Assembly: GCA_009760855.2 (NCBI GenBank) | Contig: WPIO01000021.1 | Location: forward strand, 744,001 to 808,000 | Reading direction: 5' to 3' | DNA: 64,000 nt | DNA from: Cristatella mucedo | Taxonomy: Eukaryota > Bryozoa > Phylactolaemata > Cristatellidae | Shown: positions 42,986 through 53,212 of the stretch, in pieces | Position numbering within the stretch: position 1 is the stretch's first letter | Layout of the letters: each line of letters begins with the position of its first letter | Translations under genes and position numbers: made by a program | The notes under the pieces: model-generated | Told to the model about the DNA's origin: nothing | The model's input: only the letters and a program-made list of their open reading frames with translations | Database searches by the model: none

Positions 42986-43954
42986 TTTTATTCTCAGTTC
43001 GACAGCAGCGACTGGTGTGGTGTTCGCCTGCGGCAGCTGCTGTAATTAGCGAAGCGCCTGACACTAATAATGCACACGCCTCAGCTGTGGCCAATAGTTA
43101 AGCAATTGAAGCAGCGTAGCGTCGGGCCACTATTGCAGGCTATATTTCGTGTCGTCTGCTGCGATTGATCGAGCTCTCATATATGTCCCCGTTGAGAGGA
43201 ATAAAGCAGAGTCTCGTTTACCGCGAAAGTGCACCCGCTGTGTCTCCAGACTCCCACTAGAACAGTCGCCGCCGGAGCCACTGTCACACAACACTGGCTT
43301 ATCCGGTAGAGCTCTGGCCAGGAGCCTTTGTTTCATGACATGGTAAAACCTGTAAAACCTAAAAATCGTTCCGTCTAGTCGTACTGGCTAAATAGCTACT
43401 GACTAGATAATGGCGAAACGTTAGAAGATGCCACTCGGTTTCCTGAAACTCAGATTGTTTTACTCTTGATTTGAGCGGGTACTATTCAGTCTGTCCCTTG
43501 GTAGAGTGCACTGATGTTTCACCCCTAGTCTGAAGCTACGGTGGTCCACATCTTAAAAACTAGTTTTAGGGTAGATACACCACGAATAAGCGCAGTAGAA
43601 AAACCAAGGCGACATTTGGATTAGCATGCACAGCCCGCTACCGGAATGAAATCAAATTTTGGGAGTACGCCAAAAAGCATGATCGCGATTTCAGGTTTAA
43701 TTGACTTGAAAATTAGTTGCACGTTCAGCTAATGCATTGCCTAACTTTTGTTTCCTTTAACCTAGTTTCGCGCATCGCACCAGCCAGTTCATGGGTTGCA
43801 TAGCAACTTCGTAGAGATCAACTAGTGAGCAGCTTCTCTGAGTAATACAACAGGCCATTGCTTGGAGATAGAACTAGATTGCATAGAGGTGCAGACTGCA
43901 GCTCTTGCTAGGCGGCGACAGGTCGCATGCATTGCACACGTCTTCTTCTTCAGT
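42986..43954. other. Intergenic; possible solo-LTR-like stretch
   Basis: A GC-rich stretch at about 43015-43262 begins TGTGGTG, contains ggaataaagcagagtctcg and ends AGAACA, so it could be a solitary LTR, but no target duplication or second copy is present. Nothing else recognised. Confidence 0.25.
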
Positions 43955-44040
43955 AATAATACATTTGTAAAGCGCCATCAGAGGACTATGCTTCTAGGCA
44001 CTTCACATATATTCTGTAAAGGAAGCATGGAATAAACACT
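43955..44040 (-). mobile_element. LINE/SINE tail relic
   Basis: ataatacatttgtaaagcgc catcagaggactatg cttctaggcacttcacatat, antisense of the shared tail. Confidence 0.55.
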
Positions 44041-47000
44041 TGCGAATGGTAGAAGCCTATTGTATTCCTAACCTTGCCTAACGAAGCCAGCAGACGGGTT
44101 GCAGTGCACTGACAGCTTTGAGAAAAATGTGTCCCTAAACAGCCCCCCCCTTTTTTTTACAAGACTGCACTTATGTGGAGCAGCTGTTTTGTCCTATATT
44201 TTAATTAAACTACTTGAAGTATGTCGTGGTCCGAAGGCTGTCACTTAGAAGTGATATTAAGATGAAAGTATTCTTGCTTCACGTGCAATGTCCCCAGTCG
44301 TGGATGGCTTGGATGACTGTCAATAAACAGAAGTACGAGCCTAATCGTGTGCATACTTTTGCCATTGAATGATTGTAATCACTCTTCAAATAGCTTGGCA
44401 GACGTCCGTGCTTGAGCGTAAGCCCTGCACATTTCAGGCAGCTGTGCCGCATCAATACTTATGAGTATCTGGGCTTTATTGATTTCCCGTTAACTAGTGG
44501 CTAGCCTCGCTCGAAATGCAGTCGTTGAACCCCGCCCATACCTGTGGATTTATATTTTCGTTATCCAAACTAAGTTGATCAAATTCACGTTGCTGGTGAG
44601 TCTAAGAACGAGCGATTAGCAGTAGGCAGCATGTGAACGCTTTCTGATTAGTCACCGAACGTTATGATTGATGTTACCGTCCTTCTGAAATGAAAGCGTA
44701 AGTTCGTTGCGTTGCGACGCAGTTCGAAGATTGCTTGCCAGGTTTCACACTGTGCAAAGCAAAGCCACGGAAAAAGGGTATCCGACACTGCCTCCACGTT
44801 CGTGTCCATATTTGAAATCAGTTTGCTTCGCTCTCTTTTCTCGCATCCGGCACCGATCTGTCCCGCTATCCCGATCGCCGATGAGCCGCGTAAACCAAGC
44901 CCCGTCCCAACCCGGGCTTCTATCGCCGGCGGCGACTTCTTACCTTTTCTGTATCCGCCAGACACTTGGGATCAAATGGTGGTCAGAGGCCGTCTCAAAG
45001 ACAAGCAGCGAAGACCGCAGTTACGATCCGAACAACTTCCAGGAGCTGCGGCTACTTTATTCTCGGGCCGCAGCTACGTCAGAGCATAGCCCCGAACTAA
45101 GTAATGTACCAATGCCGACCGAAGCGATTAAGTTGCACCCACTAATGCTGCTCAACTGGCTGACTCGAAGGCCCGCAAATACTTCAGCCGGTGCTTCCTG
45201 GAGTAGGCGAGCTGATTCGGCTCAGCAGACCTCAGCACAGACGAAAGTAACGCATTTGGACAGGCGGTGTGCGTCTCGGGGGCCAAAATGGCCAGTGGCT
45301 CCGGTGCCGTTGGACAGGCGGTGCGTGTATCGTGAACTAAATTAAATAAATAAATAAAGCAAGTGAATTGAGGCAGCTTTTGCAGGGACCGGTGAAGAGT
45401 GGCGCCTTTGCTGCAGGTGGGCAGATCAGGTCTGACTGTCTTCATTCTGAGTGGTCCTCCTACATTTGAGCCCGATTAATTATTTATTTTGCGGATAGCT
45501 GCTCTAAAAAACATAGCGTTTCGAAGTCGAAAACGCCGTCGACTTGATTCAGAGCAGCGCCGTCAGAATCGTGTCGAAGCTATCGGAAGAAATATGTGTG
45601 CAAGAGCTCAGTGAAAGGATGCAAGCTACGGTTGGCTATAATGACGATATGCAATATGTTAGCAATGATGTTCTTAACAACGCAATGGAACTGTGTGTGC
45701 AAGTTCTTGGAAAAATTTACCGGGAATTTCATTGCTACCCACTGGTCTGAAAAGATTATGCAAGAGGTCGGGAATCGCGGTGCCAGTGCTCGCTTGGGTA
45801 GTATCGCTGCTAGTGAGGTAGACGATTATTGACAATATTGTCGCTCCGTTGGCGCCAGCATCCGATATGGCGCAGGAAAAAAGGGCATCAGCGCAGAAGG
45901 CTGCTCCGGGCGTGCAGATACGCTCTGTGGGGTGCCCGAAAAAGGCACCCGGGGTTATCCCAAATCAGCCATCCATCTGGAGCTATTTCTCGAAAAAATA
46001 GGCTCAATTTTCGTGATCAAGCCCTGAATCCTTGCCCTGGATCTGGTCAGCCGCTGGGAACTTGCGAAATAGAAATCATCGTTTTCGAAATCGCCATCTT
46101 TCTGCTGACGAATAGAACTCGATGAGCCCGACATTTTTTTTAGCCTATTTGCATTTAATTTGAACCAATACTCAGGTAGCAATGGCAGTTCGAGCGTACC
46201 CTACCGTGGTAACCCGGGTTGCCGCCATCGGGCTCATTAGAGGAAGCGTTGCAAAAGCAGCCCAGCCAGTCACAATCTGCCACTATGGATCCTGCGTCGT
46301 TACTCGTGAAATATTGATCATGTCCACAGGGCACTTGTGCGGAGCACGTGAAAATCGCACATGACCGCAGGAACTGTGTGAAAGGAAATGTGACGCCCAT
46401 AGTTGGATGAGTCGTTTGTGCCAAGCAAACCGAAGGCAAACGAAATTAGGCACACTTTGCTGTGTAGAGCCACAGGTACTAAATGGCCATTCTGAGACTC
46501 CCTTCCTTGGAACACAGCCTTTACAACGATCCGTGAAGGCTCAAGGAAGGAGCTCCCTCCTGCGAAAACACCCGACTCTCAGACGTACATGCCCAACCGC
46601 ATGAATTGATACGGTGATTGTTATCGAAGCATAAAGTAAGCGTACCGGACCATGTAAATGCGAACGCATTAGCCCTCGCCAAGTACGACAAGCCGTACTA
46701 CTGTAACCGGGTTCCAGGGGTCAGAGGCTAATTCCTGCCAAACCCCGCCATACTCCGGCCACGCTGCCACTCGCCATGCCGCCGAGCTAGGGTAAGACGA
46801 GCGGCCGTCAGGTTAAACATCTTTATAACGCATGCGCCAACAACAACGGGGGAACTAAACAAGTCTACAGGGAGGGTCCTATACACAGTACACTACGGGG
46901 GCGCAAGACGACGCAGCAAGCGCGAACAAACGTGTTAGTTGGGGTCAGTCGGCTTCTGCAGTCCTGTCGTTGTATCGACTCCGAATCCAACAGTACGAGC

Positions 47001-48190
47001 GTACGCCGTCCAAAACCCGGCTGGCTGAGTAACTGCTGGCCAGTCTGAGTCGACAACTACCACAGTCGTAAGCTTCCACCGAAAGACGCCAACACACGGG
47101 GGGGTCACGAACACGCTACACGGGGAAAGTGGAATAAAAACAAGTCAACAACGAGCGAGCTATCCAGCTCCGCTCGGGCCTTGGGTACTCGTTCCCTTGC
47201 GTGCGTGGCAGCATCGCCGGAGCACGCCTGCACGAATCCAGGTGCATAACTCGGTGAGACCAGGAGCCTCCAGCACCACGACTTACTTGGCCAACTTCCC
47301 GTACCCAAAAGCCCCGGTGACCTCACGTCACCGCATACATCCGGCCATGCCGTAGGGTGCGACCCCGGCCTAGCCGGTGACCCTAACCCTCACTATAGCC
47401 GTCCGGTCCCAGCCAACCGAACCCAGCCTGGGTACGCTACCATAGGCAGTGCAGTTACCAGCAGACTGCATGCGATGGGGAGACGTGGTTTTAAGGTGGT
47501 GCACGGGGGCGGCTTCGGAGCCACTGGCCGAAAGCCGCAGTGCTAAGACGTATTTCCCCATGCCTGAATGGTTTTTTCTATGAGATATAATTGTAAGAAA
47601 AGTAAAGATTCGAAAGCAATTCAGCAGCATCAGACAATTCCATCTTTTTATTGTTGAGTTGTGTTAATATACTTTAGTTGACCAATTCGATCAATATATA
47701 CCGTTGACGGCACTGCCAGGAGATTTGCTGGAGAGGCCACGACCCTTAAAATTTCGTCGTCCATTTGAAATACCGTCAAAGTAATTGTTAAGTTTGAAGT
47801 CAACAGGATAATCCACCGCTTAATGACATGCTAGCAAAACGCGGTGTAGTTTTTCCTTCAAATGATGCCCAGAAATATCGAAGCAGCTAGTTCGTTGGGT
47901 GTGTGAGGTCTAAAAACCTTATGTAGGAACGGATTATTTCCGTTCTTGTAAAAACTCGTGAGAAATCACGGGATATCATAATTGGATTTGCGAAGCTACG
48001 CGTTTAAAAGTAAAATCACGTTCAAATTCAAGAGATTCTTACAATTTTAAGATAAGGTTAATCTCAACGTTTAATTTATTTCCTAAAAACAAATGTCTAT
48101 TGATTACTAGAATTCCTTAATGAAAACAAGGTGCGTAGAAGTTTTTTTTAATAATTTCCCAGCAATTGCCTTTGTTCGGTGTAGTTTGAG
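44041..48190. other. Intergenic, GC-rich in places; no gene recognised
   Basis: The longest frame, plus 44707-45345 (212 codons), overlaps two other long frames and has no recognised domain; I regard it as unproven. A short motif ttggacaggcggtg is repeated at 45255 and 45308. The stretch 46700-47560 is GC-rich and has tttataacgcatgcg-type sequence that could belong to an old LTR, but no partner copy is seen. Confidence 0.35.
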
Positions 48191-48432
48191 TTATCGTCGC
48201 TAACAGCACAGAACGCTAGCCGACGAGCGACACCACCGGTTTATTTCCCACTCACAGAGCAGGGCGAAGCACGACTCTCTTCGCCTCTCCCGCCCACAGG
48301 AGTCCCCCCCCCCCGACTTCAATGTCATAACAATCACCAATAGCACGTCCGGTTCCGTCTGCCTACGGCATCGAGTGTCGCAGACCACTCGTACAGCGAC
48401 CAGGGGCAATGTCATCAATTAAAGGAAACCAC
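48191..48432 (-). repeat. LTR of a short gag-only LTR element (3' LTR)
   Basis: A ~240-bp direct repeat of 49552-49789: both have aacagcacagaacgctagcc, actcacagagcaggg, caatagcacgtcc, ctcgtacagcgacc/ctcgtacaacgatc and gaaaccaca. On the minus strand it starts TGTGG and carries AATAAA (gggaaataaaccgg). The preceding aggcgggca could be the polypurine tract. Confidence 0.88.
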
Positions 48433-48542
48433 ATGCCCGCCTGATCTGGAGATCAATCTATGGCGTATTCTCAACTGTTTGGCAACAAGAAGGCTAAACA
48501 GTAAGCACATCGTCCCCACAGTCCGCTCCCTTAATTAAGAGG

Positions 48543-49506
48543 CTAAGTGATGGCTGCTCGGAGGAGGCAGGCGACCTCACGGCCTGTGGGAACAAGCTGG
48601 CATCGTTTGACATCTGCGTTCATGCGTCGTTCATGCGTCGCCGGGCAACACACTTCTCCACTGCTGGCTCCTCGTCGGGCTGCGAAGCCTCGCAGCTCAA
48701 TGATGCATCCCAAACCAGACTCTCCTGTCGCCGCTGCCGCGATCTCGGGCGAGTTTGCGACCTTCGCCGCATCTCCGATCTGCACCGCATCTCCGATCTG
48801 ATAGTGTGTAATGTAATGCTTGATAAACAACATGAATAACATGGTTAGGGGTGACAAGCACAGGGTCAGCATCAAATGTGGTTACTGGCAGCATGCACAG
48901 TGTCAGCACACCTAATCACATGAAGGACGAATCACAGGGACCCACTAAATGCTGTCCTAAATAGGTGTGCTTTTATGATTTTTCTCCTCGTCTTCTACCT
49001 GCGCCTCGTCTCCTACCTGCGCCGTGTCACAGCCCACTTGTATCGCCGATGAGTCTCCGACCTGCGCCGCATCTCTGACTTGCTCCGAGTCACAACCCAC
49101 CGGCTCGTCGCATGCCATCGTCACAGCCTGGATCGCTGTCGCTGTGTACCCTTCGGTGGCATCCTGGAAAACCGTTATCGCCTGGCACACTGTCGGCGAT
49201 TGCTGGTACTGCTTCTGGTCCCTTCTGTTGTCGCCCTCTCTCCGAAGAGCTTTTGCTAACTCAGTGCTCAGCAGCCACGCTTTACCTTTCGGACTAGCCA
49301 GCGCTGTTACCAGAGCCTCACGAAGCAGCCGGTAGTCGTCCTTGATTGTCTTCGGCATGTAAGAGTACACATAGAAGGCGCTTCCTTCCAAGAGGCAGAT
49401 ACTTGTGCCAGACTATCGGATTGACACCGCACAGCTCGAGCCTCATCTCCGAGTCAAACAACCAAGTTGCGAAGTCATCTCCTACATGAAAATGCTCAAG
49501 TAACAT
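48543..49506 (-). pseudogene. gag-like ORF with AQVGD repeats, interrupted by a LINE
   Basis: The ATG at 49506 opens MLLEHFHVGDDFATWLFDSE (the FxxxDDFATWL pattern is typical of gag capsid N-termini), then a frameshift leads into GSAFYVYSYMPKTIKDDYRL and LREALVTALASP (the usual K.ALA...L......Y..L...L gag helix). C-terminally it degenerates into repeats such as AAQVGDSSAIQVG and DEAQVEDEE. After the inserted LINE piece (48798-48976) the same repeat resumes (IGDAVQIGDAAKVANSP) and runs to a stop near 48543. Gag capsid proteins package element RNA; this copy is broken. Confidence 0.6.
48798..48976 (-). mobile_element. LINE 3' UTR fragment nested in the gag-only element
   Basis: acatgaataacatggttagg, ggtgacaagcacagggtcag, gcatgcacagtgtcagcaca and gacccactaaatgctgtcct match the antisense 3' UTR seen at 22.2 kb. 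Tail missing. Confidence 0.85.
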
Positions 49507-49551
49507 TGCCGTAGGCCACCACCGCAGCCGGAAATAGCTTGCAGCTAGAGT

Positions 49552-49789
49552 TATCGTTGCGAACAGCACAGAACGCTAGCCGACAAGCAACATCACCGGT
49601 TTATTTTACCACTCACAGAGCAGGGTGAAGCAAGACTCTCTTCGCTCCTTTCGCCCACTGGAGTCCCCCCCCGACTCCCTTGCCATAACAACCACCACCA
49701 ATAGCACGTCCCGTCTGCCTACCACATCGAGTGTCGCAGCCCACTCGTACAACGATCGGGGGCAGTGTCATCAATCAAATGAAACCACA
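49552..49789 (-). repeat. LTR of the gag-only element (5' LTR)
   Basis: Partner of 48191-48432; same start and end on the minus strand (TGTGGTTTCA ... GATAAC). Confidence 0.88.
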
Positions 49790-50699
49790 TTCTGAAGAAT
49801 GCAAAGATCTTTAGCTGTTCGAGGTTTCTTCCTCGAGTCAATGCCATCTTCAGTTGTCCGTTTCCCAAGATGGGCTTGGGAAGATAGAGACGACAGCTCG
49901 GTCGAATGATTTTTTTTCATGTGTTGATTGTCGTATGACACTCGTCGGCTTCCTCGCCAGTATCTTGTTATCTGTGGTTTTGACGAAATCCACTCAGTTA
50001 TTGAGCGTGAATAGCGCGAAGCTCACTTGCTTCATCTTTTATCTCTGGCTGCCGTTGCGTTTGATGTTAATTTTTTCGTTGAATTTCTGCAGCGCGACGC
50101 TTGTTGGCTTATAAGTTGCTTTTCTCTCACTTTTTATGGAAGCAAGTTTCGCGGGCTGTCTTTCCAGGAAGCAAATTTCGCGGGCTGTCTTTTGGTTTGA
50201 CTTCCGTTTCTGGGACGGATTCTCGAACTCACGCACATTAGAAACTGTAGAGGTTGATTAAATTTACATTACATTTTTCAAGTACTACGGGAGCTTTTAA
50301 AAGAACATGCACGTCGCGTTTGTTATTTTGCTGACGTTCGTAAAGGCCATCTCTTACCCTCAGCGTACTCCGATACTCCTGAGAGCAACTTTAATGAAAT
50401 TGTTAATGGAATTTTGGCTGAAGTGAATATATAATTTATCCAAAGGTGAGACCTATCTTTCTCCGAGTCTCTGCACTAGTCGCGTTTGCTCTAATGCGCA
50501 GTGTGTGGAGGAGCCAACAATTACGTGGGTTATTAATGGATGATTGCACAGCAATCGTAGCACTAGGGAGATGCATCGATGCCGTTAAACGGCCACACAG
50601 CCATTAGTTAGTCCTCCGTAGCTTCGCTGAGCTTGAGCACTCGCGGCATCGACTGGGAGGCTCCAGGACGTCCGAAGATGCAAGTGCAGCTTCCGTCCA
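49790..50699. other. Intergenic; no gene recognised
   Basis: A short duplication gcaagtttcgcgggctgtct / gcaaatttcgcgggctgtct occurs at 50141 and 50170. Otherwise nothing supported. Confidence 0.4.
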
Positions 50700-52255
50700 G
50701 TCTTCCTTCTGCAGTTCCTATAAAAGACACTGAAACGAGTCGTGGCAGACCAGCTGAACTCATATATTGAAACGTCAAACCTTGCTAGTAAGTTCCAGTC
50801 TGGTTTTAGAGCTAATCACTCCACAGAGTCGAATTTCTTTGCTTGTATAACAACTTACTTAGGAATGCAGACTTAGATAGAGTATCTACACTTGTTTTGC
50901 TCTATCTTTCAGCAGCTTTTGATACTATCGATCGCCAAGTCACTTTTGAGCACCTCTCATGTCGCCTGGGCATCATTAGCACTGACTTGCATAGGTTCAG
51001 GTCCAATCTCAGTGAGATACTCCAGAGCATTGATGTGAATTGACATTGGTCATTGGAGGAACCTCTGAAGTATGAGACACCTCAGGGCCCTATGCTTGGT
51101 ATCCTTATTTTCATAATTTATACCTTCCCTCTAACTGAAGTGATTGCCAAGCGCAATCTAGGCTTTCACTTCTATGCAGATGATACTAATTGTACCTTGG
51201 CTTTGATCCCTCCTAGCCCTCCAGCAAGTCAAATTCTCACAAGTCCCTTGCTGCATGCATTGATGACATCTGCAAATGGATGGCAGCAAGCTTTTCTTAA
51301 TCGAATAATGATATAGCCAATTTACTAGTTATGGGAAAACCAAGTGTGATTCAGAAATTGAAAAGTTTAATGCTCACAATCGGATCTTCGAGCATATCTC
51401 CTGCTGAATCTGCACGAAATGTAGGTGTCATGCTCGAAAGTGAACTTTCATTAGACGATCACACCAGCTCCACAGTCGAGTCTTCCTACTTTCAGCTACA
51501 TAACACTGCCAAAGTTCAGGCTTGTTAAGACAAGGTTACCACATCTAAATTTGTACATGCATTTGTGACATTTCGTCGTGTATTCTAACACACAGCCAGC
51601 TTGTCTTCCTGCTTATGCAATCAGGCGTTTACAGCTGGTGCAAAACTCTGCAGCTAGGCTTGTCTGTCGTGAGCTTCGCAGTTGCCACATCACACCACTT
51701 CTTGCCAACATGCACCGGCACCCAGTCAAGCAATGCATCGACTTCAAGGTTCTGTCACTCACTTTTAGGTCTCTTCACTCATTAGCATCAGCCTACCTAT
51801 CAGATATACTCCATACTAGGCTAAGCATCGTACCACCTGCATTTCGGAATCTAATCGTTTACCTATACCTCGTACGAACCCAAATCCTTTGGAGACCGCA
51901 CCAATAGCTCGTATGCTCCACAAGCCTGGAACTCACACCCCATTGCGTCGTGACATCTCCTGGCTTGTCCACATTTAAAAAGAAACTAAAAACACATCTA
52001 CTTGTCACAGCATTTAGTGGGTCCACATGATTCGTCCTATGTGTGCTTATGAGTGCTGACACTGTGCATGCTGCCACTAACCATACTTGCATGCTGACCT
52101 TGTGAATGTCACTTCTAACCATGCTATGCTCGTTGTTCACAGAGCATGCTACGGCCAACCATTCGATCATACTTACTAAACAGCAAATGTAAAGTGCCTA
52201 GAAAGAGATTGAGTTTTCTGATGGGGCTGTATTACATGCATTATTATTATTGTAT
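50700..52255 (+). mobile_element. CR1/L2-like LINE, 5'-truncated, frameshifted
   Basis: Begins inside the RT N-terminal block (cttccttctgcagttcctat aaaagacactgaaacg) and proceeds through FQSGFRANHST, a decayed SAAFDTIDRQV, LKYETPQGPMLGI, FYADDTNC (catalytic YADD kept), RNVGVMLESELSLDDH, and [20 protein letters not shown] with small changes, to the 3' UTR and (ATT)n end. The four ORF pieces (50843, 51053, 51331, 51578) are in more than one frame. Directly followed, tail to tail, by an antisense copy. Confidence 0.92.
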
Positions 52256-52485
52256 AATAATAATAATAACTTGATAAAGTGCCCTCAGAGACTCAATCTC
52301 TTTCTAGATGCTTTAAATTTGATGCAAAGAAACACGATCAAATGGTGAGTGGTATCATGCTTAATAAACAACATGAATAACATGGTTAAGGGTGACTTAC
52401 ACAGGGTCAGCCTGCAAGTGTGGTTAGTGGCAGCATGCACACCGGGACCCACTAAATGTTGCGACAAATAGGTGTGTTTATTCTA
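52253..52485 (-). mobile_element. LINE 3' end, antisense, tail-to-tail with the previous copy
   Basis: ataataataataataacttg, agtgccctcagagactcaat, ctctttctagatgctttaaa, then 3' UTR up to aaataggtgtgtttatt, with part of the 3' UTR deleted after gcatgcacacc. Confidence 0.85.
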
Positions 52486-52714
52486 CGGAAGGTTGGAGTA
52501 CCTGTGGACCTTGTGCAATCTCTGAAACCACATTGCTGCTGCTCTCCATGCCTGTACCACTACATTCCTAGAGACAGACTACTTATATCCTGCAAGGTCA
52601 ATGACACAGCAGTTCAATAGTTCTATGTGCCCAGACCGGCAAGGGATTACAGTATGACGTATCACAGGTCTCTCCTACCAGCAGTAATGGCAGAAGCAGG
52701 AGAATCTACCCTAA
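52486..52714 (+). other. Short spacer, weak match to another retroelement
   Basis: No ORF of note. The sequence ttctacggaaggttggagta and gagacagactacttatatcc is reminiscent of retroelement coding sequence but too short to assign. Confidence 0.2.
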
Positions 52715-52918
52715 CAAAAAATAGTGCATTTGCAAAGCACCCTGAAGGAACCTAATCTCTTTCTAGGCCCTTTACATGTGCTGTCAAGGAGGGTCATGCG
52801 GTTAGTGGTATCATGCACATGGCCGCCTTGCATACTTTGATTAGTGATAGCATACCAAGTGTCAACATGCAAAAATGGCTAGTGGTAACATGCACAGCGT
52901 TGGCACCCATAAGCACAT
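52715..52918 (-). mobile_element. LINE 3' UTR fragment, antisense
   Basis: gcatttgcaaagcaccctga, aggaacctaatctctttcta ggccctttacatgtgctgt, followed by 3' UTR relics with gttagtggtatcatgcacat. Confidence 0.7.
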
Positions 52919-53212
52919 AATAATAATAATGATAATATTGCACTTGATAAAGCGCCCTCAGAGAACTTAATCTCTTTCTAGGCGCTTTACATTTGCTGCA
53001 AAGTGATACACAATAGCACATAAAGGACAAATCACACAGACCAAGCAAATGCTGCAACAAGCACTCATTTCAAAGGTTGTCAAGTCAGGGGATGTCGTGA
53101 CGTCAATCGGGAGTGAATTCCAGGATTTGGGAGTATACAAACTAAAGGCACAGTCTTCCGAGTATTTGAGGTTGGTTTGAGGCATAGAAAAACGATTATA
53201 GTCAAACTCAAG
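52919..53212 (-). mobile_element. LINE 3' end, antisense, head-to-head with the 53-kb copy
   Basis: (aat)n, acttgataaagcgccctcag, agaacttaatctctttctag, gcgctttacatttgctgcaa and, further in, the C-terminal RT block (rc encodes AFSLYTPKSWNSLPIDVTTS). Confidence 0.85.

Larger units (their letters stand above)
48191..49789 (-). mobile_element. Short non-autonomous LTR retrotransposon with gag only
   Basis: Two ~240-bp LTRs bracket an interior of about 1.1 kb that contains a gag-like ORF and a nested LINE 3' fragment but no protease, RT or integrase. The two LTRs differ by roughly a tenth of positions (my estimate by eye), so the insertion is old. It is either an internally deleted Ty3/gypsy or BEL element, or a deliberate gag-only (TR-GAG-like) family. 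Primer-binding site not recognised. Confidence 0.75.

Noticed and set aside
43015-43262. Solo LTR
   Set aside because: TG...CA ends and an aataaa are present, but there is no target duplication and no second copy in the window.
44707-45345. 212-codon plus-strand frame
   Set aside because: It overlaps other long frames on both strands in GC-rich DNA, shows no recognisable motif, and has no splice or regulatory context.
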